Below are positions 32,085 to 43,164 of a DNA stretch of 62,852 bases, piece after piece; position 1 is the first letter of the stretch, and each line of letters starts with the position of its first letter. Location: assembly GCF_028288225.1 (NCBI RefSeq), contig NZ_JAQBOC010000038.1:1-62852 (forward strand). Reading direction: 5' to 3'. The translations under genes and the position numbers were made by a program. The notes beneath the pieces were generated by a model. That model ran no database searches and had not been told where the DNA came from. It saw only the letters and a program-made list of their open reading frames with translations. The stretch comes from Mucilaginibacter sp. Lineage in GTDB: Bacteria; Bacteroidota; Bacteroidia; Sphingobacteriales; Sphingobacteriaceae.

Positions 32085-32705
32085 CTATTTTTTTAAGAAA
32101 TCTGACCTGAAAATTTTATCCCAAAGCGGCGAACTAACGCCGTATCCCTTGGCCGGATCCTGGTAATGGTGTAACATATGGTGTTGTTTTATTTTTTTCC
32201 AGATATTGCCTTTAAAATTGAAATGATGTATGGCATAATGTGATATATCATAAAACAGGTAGCCTAATATAAAAGCCGGGAAAAAGCCAAAAACGTAATT
32301 GGTTGGTAAAATAGCATTAAACAAAAAGTAAAATCCGGTTGCCAACGGAATGCTCATAGATGGAGGCAGAACCAAACGTTTGGCATCGCTTGGATAATCG
32401 TGATGTACTCCGTGAAAAACAAAATGCATTCTTTGCGCCCATGGTTTGTCGGCAGGCTCATAATGAAATACAAAGCGGTGCATTATATATTCAACTAATG
32501 TCCATATAAAAAGGCCCGATATAAATAACTCAATAAAAAGAAGAGTACCTAAGCCGGTTTGAGTATATTTATAGATACAGAAAGCTATTACAGGTATAAA
32601 AATATACAAGGGTACAGTAAAATGAACTTTAGATAGACGCTCTAAAAAGTCACTCTTAAACATTCTCACAGATTCCTGTGAATTGGAAACATATTTCTTT
32701 TTCAT
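32085..32705 (-). CDS. Scs7/FA2H-like ceramide fatty-acid 2-hydroxylase (predicted)
   Basis: A 206-residue membrane protein of the fatty-acid hydroxylase superfamily. Histidine clusters are HRFVFH (76-81), HFVFHGVHH (94-102), DISHYAIHH (153-161) and HHMLHH (175-180), the di-iron ligand set. It also has RLVLPP after the second cluster and GYGVSSPLWDKIF near the end, close to yeast Scs7 and mammalian FA2H. Unlike those, there is no cytochrome b5 domain, so electrons come from another donor. Its place next to the predicted IPC synthase and the sphingolipid genes argues for hydroxylation of the ceramide acyl chain. Confidence 0.85.
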   Translation of the reverse strand: MKKKYVSNSQESVRMFKSDFLERLSKVHFTVPLYIFIPVIAFCIYKYTQTGLGTLLFIELFISGLFIWTLVEYIMHRFVFHYEPADKPWAQRMHFVFHGVHHDYPSDAKRLVLPPSMSIPLATGFYFLFNAILPTNYVFGFFPAFILGYLFYDISHYAIHHFNFKGNIWKKIKQHHMLHHYQDPAKGYGVSSPLWDKIFRSDFLKK

Positions 32706-32902
32706 CTTTGCTCAGGGTTTAAAATGTTTAAAATTTCTCTGCCTGCTATTCAATTTATTAATTTATTTGAAGCACCAATTTTAGCAAAGTTTTGGTGAAC
32801 TGTAAGCCTTTTTATGTAATTGTTACGAAGATATGATATTTTCCGTCTAAGAGGTCTATCTAATGTACAATTACTTAATATTTAGACGATCACAAAGCCA
32901 AA

Positions 32903-33613
32903 TTATTGTTGCGCTATGAGTGACTTTTTAGCATCAATCAATCTTTTAAACGCGGTAATATTTGTAAGTATAGCTACAACTGCAATTGGAAAAGTAAATA
33001 TCGTCATGGTTTCAAAAACGTGAAACTTAATCCCCGGTACATAAAGCTTATAATCGCCGCCAATATATAGTGAGGTAAGGCCGCAAAGCATGGCACAAAA
33101 GCCAATAGTAACTACGCGTTCAGGTCGTTGCATTAAACCGCCTTTGCACTCAATGCCAAGACCTTCTGCCCGTGCCCTTACATAGCTTACCATCATTGAG
33201 CCGATAAGTGCAATAAAGGCGAATATCGAACTTAAAAAATAATGGTGGCCAACAAGATAATAGCAAATGCCTAAAAACATTATCAATTCGCTGTAACGGT
33301 CTAATACCGAATCATACAGTGCACCGAATGTTGATTTCATATTTCCCAGGCGGGCAACCTGGCCGTCAAGCATATCAAACAAGCCGGCAAAAAGTATAAG
33401 GCCGCCTGCCCATCCCACATAAGTAAGATCGCCGCGGTTACCTTCTTCGGCACCTATAATAAATATTATAGCTACCCCAACGTTCAGTACAAATCCAATT
33501 GATGTAACTACATTTGGTGTAAGGCCCAATTTTATAAAAACCTTAACTACAGGGTCTATAACCTTATAAATGCCCAACTGAAGGTTAGTACGTACAGATG
33601 TTTGCTGTTCCAT
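32903..33613 (-). CDS. CDP-alcohol phosphatidyltransferase, phosphatidylinositol-phosphate synthase (predicted)
   Basis: A 236-residue membrane protein with a perfect CDP-alcohol phosphotransferase motif: D80-x2-D83-G-x2-A-R88, then G97-x3-D101-x3-D105. In bacteria that make inositol lipids, PIP synthase condenses CDP-diacylglycerol with inositol-3-phosphate. The presence of MIPS, which makes that substrate, in the same gene cluster supports this assignment over phosphatidylglycerophosphate or phosphatidylserine synthase. It starts 19 bases after the DUF5686 gene. Confidence 0.88.
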   Translation of the reverse strand: MEQQTSVRTNLQLGIYKVIDPVVKVFIKLGLTPNVVTSIGFVLNVGVAIIFIIGAEEGNRGDLTYVGWAGGLILFAGLFDMLDGQVARLGNMKSTFGALYDSVLDRYSELIMFLGICYYLVGHHYFLSSIFAFIALIGSMMVSYVRARAEGLGIECKGGLMQRPERVVTIGFCAMLCGLTSLYIGGDYKLYVPGIKFHVFETMTIFTFPIAVVAILTNITAFKRLIDAKKSLIAQQ

Positions 33614-33632
33614 TTTTTATGATGCCAATAAT

Positions 33633-36191
33633 TTAAAAATCAAATTTTACCCGTGCACGGATCCCCATTTTTGAAACATCAGGATGATCTAAATAAGTAA
33701 ATCGCCTAACTAAATCAATTCGTACAAATTTAAATATATTTTCAATCCCAACACTACCTTCAACATAAGGAGTATTTCCTAACGCATATGTTATTGGTTG
33801 TCCGGTTGCAGTTACAGGAAATTGATATAATGACGGATGCAATGAAGGATTATTCTGATCATTCAACCCGCCATAAATTGCTTTAAATGTAGCAACCTCG
33901 CGCCATTTTAATTTTTTTAACAATGGGATCTTATTGAAGAAGAACCCTGCAAAATGCTGATCAATGTTTATGCTTGCATAATGATCGCCCACAAACTCTA
34001 AAAAGTTCATTAAGTTGTAGGAGTAAATATCATAAGCATAAGTTTGGTTTGCACGGAATATATCAAGCAGGGGATAAGGCACCTGTCCAAACATTTTTGC
34101 TCCTTCAATAGTAACATCGGCATAGCCCAGGTACGAAAGATAAAAACGCTTATCCATTTGCAAATGCAGATTTTGATAGCCATAAGCACTGCTTAAAACA
34201 TTTTTTAAACCGGCAGTATAATCAAGCGATAACACAGGGTATTTGCCAGGTATTGGAATACGGTATATTTTACCCTGGTAAAACTGCTCCTTAGGGGCAT
34301 ATCTTAAGCTTAAGCCCACTTCGCTGGTTGTAAGATCTTTTACTTCGTTTGCGGTATTATTGTCTACTGTATTTAAAAAATATAAAGAACCCGCCGGTGC
34401 CTGGGTTAATCTTTTCAGGCTAAAATGATAGGAGAAATGGTTTAGAAATTCCTGTACATAGTCAAAATTGTAGTTTCTGTCATACAGGTATTTATCATTC
34501 TGGCCTCTTTTAAATGAGAGCAAAAAGTTGTCTTCCTGTACAAATTGGAGGTTAGCCCCCGGAATATGCGTATCATATTGAGTGCTTACCCTAATATAGT
34601 TTTGTGGAAACTTGTAGATAGATTTATTATTAAGCGAGTAAGTAGCGCTTAAGAAGTATTTAAAACGCTCATCTTTAAAACCATAAGCGCCATAGGTTTC
34701 AAAATAATATCGTTTGCTTAATTCGGGAGTTGTACGGCCGCCAACACGGAGTTTAAAACCTTCAACCGGGTTAAAGCTATAAAATGTATTTGCCGGACCT
34801 AATTCAAATCCGCCAAAGCCTTTATAACCCGCCAAGATGAGTGTCGCAATATCCATGGTACGCCTGAAAGATGGCATATTTCTTAAGCTATCTACATTTT
34901 TATACACCTTTGACTCTGCCACGCTAAGCGTATCCAAACGGTTTTGGTCCCAAAATTCATCACTTCTGTGTTTTACTTCGTCAGATTCTTCCAGCTCCTG
35001 GTGTTGGTAAGTGGTATCAGGGCGCTGTTTATTAACCTCATAATTAGCATAAGTAATAGTCCGGATCCCAAACAAGCCGCCTTTCTTATTTTTAGTTAAA
35101 CCAAAATCAGCGAGCGTAGTGCTTTTACTAAGGTGAAACCGCCCATCAGGGTTTTGTTCAAACTCCTGGTTAACTTTCATGGAGTTAACAAAATTAAGAT
35201 TAATGTTTTTGTTGATGTTAAGCTCAACTTTTTCAACAGCATAGTTGCCATCAAGCGTTACATACAATTTACCTACAAAAAGCATATCGGCTGTATTTCT
35301 TGGGGTAAAGCTTAGCTCAATAAGCTTGGTGTTTTTAAATGCAATGGTGTCAGTTATAAAAAATTTATAAAAGGTTGGAGATGAGTTGGCTATGGGGCTC
35401 AAAAAGTTATTGGTCATCAGGAAGATTGTATTATCATAAATATCAACCTTGTAATACATGTGTTTAAAATATGCACCTAAACCTTCACTATCAACCGAAC
35501 CACCAAAATTTACATTTTTTTCGCCAAGTACAATTGTTTTTTCTTTTTCGGGGTTTTTGCGGTAATAGTATTGAGTAAGTTTTTCATTAAGGAAAATAGG
35601 CAATAATGATTTACCGGGCACCGTAGTGCTATCACGGTTGTTTATAACAAATGCATATTTGCGAAAAAACTTTTTATCAGCTAATGTTGGTGAGACATTG
35701 CTTAGTGAAAACTGCATTTTATCATACTCTTTATACTCTACATATGGATAACTTTCGGGACGGTTTTTTTCTTTATTTTCAATAACCTTACGGATCAGCT
35801 CGACTGCTGGATTATCTTTATTACGATATTTGGGCTTTTTACCCGCGGTGACCGTAACCTCATTCAATTGATTGGACACCGGAACTAACTTCACATTTAT
35901 TACTTGCGTAATACCCTGTTTAACAGGTAAATAAACATCTTTATAACCCAGGAAAGAAACTTTGATCTGTTTAACAGCACCATCAGTGCTGATATTGAAC
36001 TTACCATCATTATCGGTTGGCCCGCCTATTGTTGTACCTGCAAATGCAACAGTTACAGAAGGCATTGGCTGTTTATTACTAGCATCAGTAACAATGCCGC
36101 TAACAACCGTTGTTTGTGCATATATTATTGTGGTAAAAAGTAAAAAGAAGCTTAACAAAAATAACTTCTTGTATATAAATGTATAGTTCAT
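33633..36191 (-). CDS. outer-membrane DUF5686 protein with carboxypeptidase-regulatory-like domain
   Basis: An 852-residue protein with a signal peptide (residues 1-25), a CarboxypepD_reg-like domain (about 28-110: VVSGIVTDASNKQPMPSVTV), a middle domain and a long C-terminal beta-barrel region ending in F (KFDF), the outer-membrane insertion signal. This is the DUF5686 architecture of Bacteroidetes. Function is unknown. It is tightly followed by the PIP synthase gene. A role in placing or sensing sphingolipids in the outer membrane is a hypothesis from location only, since DUF5686 genes occur in other contexts too. Confidence 0.85.
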   Translation of the reverse strand: MNYTFIYKKLFLLSFFLLFTTIIYAQTTVVSGIVTDASNKQPMPSVTVAFAGTTIGGPTDNDGKFNISTDGAVKQIKVSFLGYKDVYLPVKQGITQVINVKLVPVSNQLNEVTVTAGKKPKYRNKDNPAVELIRKVIENKEKNRPESYPYVEYKEYDKMQFSLSNVSPTLADKKFFRKYAFVINNRDSTTVPGKSLLPIFLNEKLTQYYYRKNPEKEKTIVLGEKNVNFGGSVDSEGLGAYFKHMYYKVDIYDNTIFLMTNNFLSPIANSSPTFYKFFITDTIAFKNTKLIELSFTPRNTADMLFVGKLYVTLDGNYAVEKVELNINKNINLNFVNSMKVNQEFEQNPDGRFHLSKSTTLADFGLTKNKKGGLFGIRTITYANYEVNKQRPDTTYQHQELEESDEVKHRSDEFWDQNRLDTLSVAESKVYKNVDSLRNMPSFRRTMDIATLILAGYKGFGGFELGPANTFYSFNPVEGFKLRVGGRTTPELSKRYYFETYGAYGFKDERFKYFLSATYSLNNKSIYKFPQNYIRVSTQYDTHIPGANLQFVQEDNFLLSFKRGQNDKYLYDRNYNFDYVQEFLNHFSYHFSLKRLTQAPAGSLYFLNTVDNNTANEVKDLTTSEVGLSLRYAPKEQFYQGKIYRIPIPGKYPVLSLDYTAGLKNVLSSAYGYQNLHLQMDKRFYLSYLGYADVTIEGAKMFGQVPYPLLDIFRANQTYAYDIYSYNLMNFLEFVGDHYASINIDQHFAGFFFNKIPLLKKLKWREVATFKAIYGGLNDQNNPSLHPSLYQFPVTATGQPITYALGNTPYVEGSVGIENIFKFVRIDLVRRFTYLDHPDVSKMGIRARVKFDF

Positions 36192-36629
36192 GTAGTTAAC
36201 GCGGATACAAATTTTATAGATATACGTGATTGTGGGCTATAAAATATGTATGAAATCATCTTTTAACAATAATTAACCAATTTACTTGCAATAAGCACTC
36301 CAAAGATTACAGATAATATAATCACTCATTAAACCAGCCCGCTTCAAGACAGATTTACTTTTAAATTATAGAAACCTTAGCTTCAAAACTCTATTCGGAA
36401 AGCATTTTTAGATATGTGTGACAAATTGTAATTCTGTGCCAAAGGTAAAAAAAATCCTTACAGACTATTGTGGTCAAAAAGTCAAATATGATTTGCAGTT
36501 TGGATAGGTTTAGCGTGGTTTTCAATTGCATGGGTATAAATTAAACCCTACAACGTTGAAAAATAGGATGATAGTATAAGGCTAACGAATTGTAACTTAA
36601 TTGATAAGGTTGTATATGATTAGGCTAGG
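36192..36629. other. AT-rich spacer inside the inositol-sphingolipid locus
   Basis: About 440 bases between the DUF5686 and MIPS genes. No gene, tRNA or strong hairpin is visible. It probably holds a promoter for the DUF5686/PIP-synthase segment, but no clean TAnnTTTG box near 36191 could be fixed by eye. Confidence 0.5.
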
Positions 36630-36706
36630 TTAATGAGTTGGATTAAATTGATTTGGATAACAATAGCTAACAAAATCAACTTAATCAGCAACTCATGCAG
36701 TCAACT
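36630..36706. repeat. second copy of the GTTGATTGAGTTA-type inverted repeat
   Basis: GAGTTGGATTAAATTGATTT on the left is answered by AAATCAACTTAATCAGCAACTC on the right. The copy ends at the MIPS stop codon, as the copy at 14805-14883 begins at the pnp stop. Confidence 0.65.
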
Positions 36707-36707
36707 T

Positions 36708-38030
36708 TTACAACACATCAACCAGTTCCTGGTAATAATCAAGACCAAGGTGAGTGATCAGGTCTTCACCCATTAAATGGCGGAGTGTATTTTGTAATTT
36801 GATTAACTGTTTAAAAATGTCATTTTCAGGCGGCAGGCCTTCCGCTGTTTGTGGTGATTTAAGGTAAAATGATAACCACTCCTGGATCCCGCTCATGCCT
36901 GATCTTTTAGCCAAATCACTGAATAAAGCCAAATCCAAAGCAATAGGAGCAGCTAAAATAGAGTCGCGGCAAAGAAAATTGATCTTGATCTGCATTTTAT
37001 AGCCTAACCAACCAAAAATGTCAATGTTATCCCAGCTTTCTTTATTATCGCCATGCGGCGGATAATAGTCGATACGAATTTTATGATAAAGGTCGCCATA
37101 TAATTCGGGGTTATCTTCAGGCCTCAAAATGTCTTCAAGTACACCCAGTTTTGAAACTTCCTTAGTTTTAAAGTTATCCGGATCATCCAATACCAAACCA
37201 TCCCGGTTTCCTAATATATTGGTTGAGAACCAGCCTTTAACACCTAATGACCGTGCAGCTAAGCCTGGTGCTAAAATAGTTTTCATTAAAGTTTGGCCTG
37301 TTTTAAAGTCTTTACCTGCAATTGGGGTTTCAGTTAATTTTGCAAGCTCAATCATTGCCGGGATGTCCACTGTTAAGTTAGGTGCACCGTTTGCAAACGG
37401 GATACCCATTTTTAAAGCAGCATAAGCATATATCATACTTGGCGAAATACGTTTATCATCATCAATTAAAGCTTGCTCAAACTTGGCAATAGTTTGGTGA
37501 ATATCTGAAGCTTCGTAATATATTTCTGTTGATCCGCACCAGATCAATACGATCCTATCGCAGCCATTCTTTTCTTTAAATGTGGTAATATCATTCATTA
37601 CCTCCTGCGCCATTTCATAACGGGTACCAGTTTTAACGTGTGTACCTATCAGGTTTTTTGCGTAGTTTTTATCAAAAGCAGCCTTCATTGGCACTACAGC
37701 TTCAAGCTCTGATTTTACCGCGTTTAGTAAACCGGCTTCAAGCACTTTAGCTTTTGTTGCTGCTTCAAAAACATTATCTGAATATACGTCCCATCCGCCA
37801 AATACAATATCGTCAAGTTTCGCCAATGGAACAAAATCCTTAACCTTTGGGTAACGGTTTTCTGTTCTTTTTCCTAAACGTATGCTCCCCATTTGGGTAA
37901 GCGAGCCTATGGGTTGTGATATGCCTTTTTTTACCGCTTCAACGCCGGCAATCATTGTTGTGGCTACCGCTCCCAGGCCCGGAATTAAAATACCTAATTT
38001 ACCATTAGCTGGTGTAATATTAGTTTTCAT
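36708..38030 (-). CDS. ino1: myo-inositol-1(3)-phosphate synthase (MIPS)
   Basis: A 440-residue protein matching MIPS: N-terminal NAD-binding segment KLGILIPGLGAVATTMIAGV, DDIVFGGWDVY, RIVLIWCGSTEIY, FANGAPNLTVDIP, a catalytic-core KDFKTGQTLMKT, and NILGNRDG. It cyclises glucose-6-phosphate to inositol-3-phosphate using NAD. It feeds the predicted PIP synthase at 32903-33613. It starts 27 bases after the CerR-like gene stop, placing it in the sphingolipid operon. Confidence 0.96.
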   Translation of the reverse strand: MKTNITPANGKLGILIPGLGAVATTMIAGVEAVKKGISQPIGSLTQMGSIRLGKRTENRYPKVKDFVPLAKLDDIVFGGWDVYSDNVFEAATKAKVLEAGLLNAVKSELEAVVPMKAAFDKNYAKNLIGTHVKTGTRYEMAQEVMNDITTFKEKNGCDRIVLIWCGSTEIYYEASDIHQTIAKFEQALIDDDKRISPSMIYAYAALKMGIPFANGAPNLTVDIPAMIELAKLTETPIAGKDFKTGQTLMKTILAPGLAARSLGVKGWFSTNILGNRDGLVLDDPDNFKTKEVSKLGVLEDILRPEDNPELYGDLYHKIRIDYYPPHGDNKESWDNIDIFGWLGYKMQIKINFLCRDSILAAPIALDLALFSDLAKRSGMSGIQEWLSFYLKSPQTAEGLPPENDIFKQLIKLQNTLRHLMGEDLITHLGLDYYQELVDVL

Positions 38031-38057
38031 ATTTATTAATTATAGTGTATACAATTT

Positions 38058-39044
38058 TTATAGCCAATTATTGGCTTTATACCATTTCAGTGTTTCGATC
38101 ACTCCCGATCTCAGATCATACAGGGGAGAAAATCCAAGATCAGCTTTAGCTTGTGCAATATCACAATTCCAATTAACGGCCATGAGCTCATTTAGTTTCT
38201 CAACATTCAATACAGAAGCTTTGTTGCTCAAAGAACTCACTTTTTCAGCTATATTAGCTATTAATTTTACAAAGTTTACAGGCAAATGAAATTTAACGGT
38301 TTTTAAATTTAATACTTCCTTAGTAATATTGCCTAATTCATACCTGTTATAAAAGCTTCCGTCACTCAGATTATATGTTTTTTTATTGCCTGCATATAAA
38401 GCTTTAATTGCCGCTTTTGCCAGATCTGAAACATATATAAGGCTCAAATTTTGCTCAAAATTACCTATGTACGGCTCAATGCGATTATTAAGCTGTTTAA
38501 AAAAAATGAAAATATCACGGTCGCGCGGACCATATACGCCGGTGGGCCTTAATATAGTATAGTTTAAAGCAGCTAAGCTTTCTAATTTTTCTTCGGCAAG
38601 CAATTTGCTTCTGCCATATGCCGTAACCGGGTTTGGGGTAGTGTTTTCGGTTATTATTCCATTTAAATTATTTAACGGGCCAACAGCTGCCAGACTGCTT
38701 ACAAGTACAAATTTTTTAAAGTCGATGTTGCTTTCAAGCGCGGCTAATGCAAGATTATAAGTATAGCCGGCATTTATATCGTCATACTCTTTTGATGACC
38801 TGGCTTTGGTAACTCCGGCAGCATGAATAATATAATCATACTTATTTTCATTTATATTATCCTTTAACGCCTGCAGGTTGGTAAAGTCAGGGTAAGTATA
38901 TTTAATGTCAAATCCTTTTAAATGATCGGTTTTACTGCTTTTACGTACAGCTGCAAAAACTTCGAGATTGCTATTTAATGCTTCTTCAATAAGGTGGTAT
39001 CCAACAAAACCACTTGCACCGGTTATTAAAACCCGTTCCTTCAT
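38058..39044 (-). CDS. NAD-dependent epimerase-family reductase, CerR-like (predicted oxidised-ceramide reductase)
   Basis: A 328-residue extended short-chain dehydrogenase with the NAD(P) motif GASGFVG (residues 9-15) and catalytic Y143-x3-K147 in TAYGRSK. In Caulobacter the CerR protein of this family reduces the 3-keto group after acylation. Its 4-base overlap with the acyltransferase upstream and its position between ceramide synthase and MIPS support the same job here. A nucleotide-sugar epimerase is the alternative, but no sugar genes are near. Confidence 0.82.
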   Translation of the reverse strand: MKERVLITGASGFVGYHLIEEALNSNLEVFAAVRKSSKTDHLKGFDIKYTYPDFTNLQALKDNINENKYDYIIHAAGVTKARSSKEYDDINAGYTYNLALAALESNIDFKKFVLVSSLAAVGPLNNLNGIITENTTPNPVTAYGRSKLLAEEKLESLAALNYTILRPTGVYGPRDRDIFIFFKQLNNRIEPYIGNFEQNLSLIYVSDLAKAAIKALYAGNKKTYNLSDGSFYNRYELGNITKEVLNLKTVKFHLPVNFVKLIANIAEKVSSLSNKASVLNVEKLNELMAVNWNCDIAQAKADLGFSPLYDLRSGVIETLKWYKANNWL

Positions 39045-40159
39045 ATTTCTTTTTCGTAGATCCTGTATGTTTTATATGGATCTCCTTTAATAGCAATAAT
39101 GGCTTCGTTAATAAGCACGTTATTTTCCAGGGTCCAGCCTGCTTCTGCGTGCAGAAGACCTTTCCGCTTATATGCACTTATTATCGATCCGTATAAACAA
39201 GCTTCAATACCCATTTTGCGATAGCCGTCAACAACGCCGAGCGCATAAATACGGATGCTTTTTATTTTCTTTTTATTTAATAACAATTTAAAAATGCCAG
39301 TAGGGAATAGTCTGCCCCGTTTAATTTTTTGAAAAATTTCATTAAAATTTGGCAAAGCCAAACCAAATCCAACAATTTTATTATTCTGTTCGGCAACCCA
39401 AACAAAATCCTCATCCAGGATCAATTTCAGGTCTTTAGCCAGGTAGTCAAACTCCTCATCTGTAAATGGCACAAACCCGCTGTTTTGATCCCATGCGGAA
39501 TTGTAAACCTCACGCACCTTGGCAACTTCATTTTTAAAGTCTTTCAAATTAACTTTACGGATAACGATATTGTTGCGTTTTAGCCTTTCCTGCAAAGCAG
39601 TTAGCAACCTTATTGATTTATCATCATATCCATCGCCATCCCAATGCCAGGCAATTAGGTCGATTTGTTTTTCAAATTTTGCTTTTTCAATCAGGTCGAT
39701 GTAATACGGATAATTATAGGTCATCATCAACATAGGCGGGCTGTCAAAACCTTTAATTAACAAACCGCAGGCTTCGTTGGTCGAAAAGTTAACCGGGCCG
39801 ATGAACTTTTGGTCTACACCTCTTTCCTTAAGCCATTTTGTAGCTGTTTCAAAAAGCAGATTGGCAGTTTCCTGGTCGTTTATACAATCAAAAAAGCCCC
39901 AAAAGCCATCGTTTCGCTTATTGTATTCGTTGTGGCTATTATTCAAAATGGCAGCAATGCGGCCAACAATCTTATCACCATCATAAGCCAAAAAAGCTTG
40001 CAGCGAATTATGCTTGTGAAAAGGATGTATGGTTAATAAGTCGCGCTGAGCTATAAATAATTCCGGAACATAGTTTGGGTCGTTCTTATAAAGGTCATGC
40101 GGAAAATCAATAAATGCCCCAAGTTCTTTTTTAGAATTAACCTGTACTATTTTCTTCAT
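39041..40159 (-). CDS. GNAT-fold bacterial ceramide synthase-like N-acyltransferase (predicted)
   Basis: A 372-residue protein of the long acyl-CoA N-acyltransferase type. It has an N-terminal FIDFPHDLYKNDPNYVPEL segment, a central FIGPVNFSTNEACGLLIKGF and a C-terminal GNAT core (IYALGVVDGYRKMGIEACLYG) that binds acyl-CoA. The bacterial ceramide synthase bCerS of Caulobacter belongs to the same superfamily and is not related to eukaryotic CerS. It follows the serine palmitoyltransferase gene and overlaps the CerR-like gene by four bases. The substrate would be 3-oxosphinganine. Assignment rests on family plus context. Confidence 0.85.
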   Translation of the reverse strand: MKKIVQVNSKKELGAFIDFPHDLYKNDPNYVPELFIAQRDLLTIHPFHKHNSLQAFLAYDGDKIVGRIAAILNNSHNEYNKRNDGFWGFFDCINDQETANLLFETATKWLKERGVDQKFIGPVNFSTNEACGLLIKGFDSPPMLMMTYNYPYYIDLIEKAKFEKQIDLIAWHWDGDGYDDKSIRLLTALQERLKRNNIVIRKVNLKDFKNEVAKVREVYNSAWDQNSGFVPFTDEEFDYLAKDLKLILDEDFVWVAEQNNKIVGFGLALPNFNEIFQKIKRGRLFPTGIFKLLLNKKKIKSIRIYALGVVDGYRKMGIEACLYGSIISAYKRKGLLHAEAGWTLENNVLINEAIIAIKGDPYKTYRIYEKEI

Positions 40160-40203
40160 TAGGATATAAAGTTCTGTAATGTGTATTTTTCCTTAAACGT
40201 AAT

Positions 40204-40237
40204 AAGCATCGCGGATAAATTAATATCTGCGATGCTT
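40204..40237. terminator. 14-bp hairpin between spt and the ceramide synthase gene
   Basis: AAGCATCGC (40204-40212) pairs with GCGATGCTT (40229-40237), extended by five inner pairs (one G-T), with a six-base loop. A T9 run follows on the plus strand. On the minus strand, the direction of the operon, the tail is only moderately T-rich, so it could attenuate rather than stop transcription after spt. Confidence 0.55.
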
Positions 40238-40281
40238 GTTTTTTTTTGCGCTAAGCTTTTGTTATTTCGGCACAAGCCGGC

Positions 40282-41829
<1,548 letters not shown>

Positions 41830-43155
41830 ATGAAAAAAACTGTTTACTTCCTTATATTTTGTTTAACAATAATATTGCCAGTTACTCTTTTTGCGCAAAA
41901 CAGCGGCGATACCGTTGTAACCTTAAAGCAATGTGTTGAATTTGCTTTGCGCAATCAGCCGGTGGTAAGACAAGCCTCCATTGACGAGGCTATTAATGAA
42001 AGGGATATAAAAATAAGCCTTTCAGACTGGTTACCACAGGTTAACGGTTCCGGCCAGTACCAGCATTATTTTAAGGGCACCCCTCAAAATACCGGCACGG
42101 GTACAACACCTGCTGCAGGTACAAGAATAGACGAGTTTTCATTATTGGGCCTGCAGGCCAGCCAGGTTGTTTATAATAATGATGTGCTGCAGGCGGCTAA
42201 AGCTGCCAAATATTCGCGCCAATATTATAAAGAGAATATTTTAAGCAGCCAGATAAATGTGGTATCGGATGTTAGTAAGGCATTTTTTGATGTGCTGCTG
42301 TCACAAAAGCAACTGGATATTTTAAATGAAGATATTACCCGCCTGCAGCGCAGTTTAAAAGATGCCTATAACAGGTACCAGGCCGGCGTATCTGATAAAA
42401 TTGACTACAAACAAGCAACTATCGCGCTAAATAATTCAATAGCAAGCCGAAAACAAACTGCTGAGGCAATTAATAGCAAACTTGCCTTTCTGAAACAAAT
42501 TATGGGAATCTCTGCCGGTCATAATCTGGTATTGTCTTATGATTCAACCCGGTATGAGCAGGAAGCCAACATTGATACAAACCAAAAGCTGGATGTAAAC
42601 AATAGAATTGAATACCGTTTATTGCAAACGCAAAAAAATCTGCAGGGCGTAAACGTAAATTATTACCGGTATGGATTTTTGCCATCCTTATCGGCATCGG
42701 GCAGCTATAATTGGGTGTATTTAAGCGACAGATTCAATAACCTTTATAATAAACCGTACCCAAGCGCTTATGCAGGGCTTTCATTAGCGTTGCCTATTTT
42801 CCAGGGGGGGAAGCGCTTACAAAATTTAAGCAAAGCACGTTTGCAGGTTACACGTACTGACCTGGACATTGAAAATTCGGCAAATACTATTAATACCGAA
42901 TATGTACAGGCAATGGCGGGTTATAAAAGTAACTATACCAGCTGGCAGCTGATAAAACAAAATGTTGACCTTGCCAAAGATGTGTACAAAATAGTTAGCC
43001 TTCAGTACAGGGAAGGAATTAAAACTTACCTGGATGTAATTGTGGCGCAATCTGATCTGAGGACTGCTGAACTGAATTATTATAATGCGTTGTTCCAGTT
43101 ATTATCAAGCAAGATCGACCTGGAAAAATCATTGGGCATATTGTCTGTACAATAA
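41830..43155 (+). CDS. TolC-family outer-membrane efflux protein
   Basis: A 441-residue protein with a signal peptide (residues 1-22, ending LFAQ) and the two-fold TolC repeat of long helices: repeats near 30-230 and 240-440, with SLALPIFQGGKRLQNLSKARLQV. It forms the outer-membrane channel of an RND pump. It is the first gene of a three-gene operon with the adaptor and the permease, with a promoter just upstream. Confidence 0.93.
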   Translation: MKKTVYFLIFCLTIILPVTLFAQNSGDTVVTLKQCVEFALRNQPVVRQASIDEAINERDIKISLSDWLPQVNGSGQYQHYFKGTPQNTGTGTTPAAGTRIDEFSLLGLQASQVVYNNDVLQAAKAAKYSRQYYKENILSSQINVVSDVSKAFFDVLLSQKQLDILNEDITRLQRSLKDAYNRYQAGVSDKIDYKQATIALNNSIASRKQTAEAINSKLAFLKQIMGISAGHNLVLSYDSTRYEQEANIDTNQKLDVNNRIEYRLLQTQKNLQGVNVNYYRYGFLPSLSASGSYNWVYLSDRFNNLYNKPYPSAYAGLSLALPIFQGGKRLQNLSKARLQVTRTDLDIENSANTINTEYVQAMAGYKSNYTSWQLIKQNVDLAKDVYKIVSLQYREGIKTYLDVIVAQSDLRTAELNYYNALFQLLSSKIDLEKSLGILSVQ

Positions 43156-43164
43156 AAATTGAAT

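Noticed and set aside
40204..40250. Firm plus-strand terminator at the T9 run
   Set aside because: The T-run is on the plus strand, but no plus-strand gene is transcribed into it; I kept only the hairpin as a possible attenuator for the minus-strand operon.
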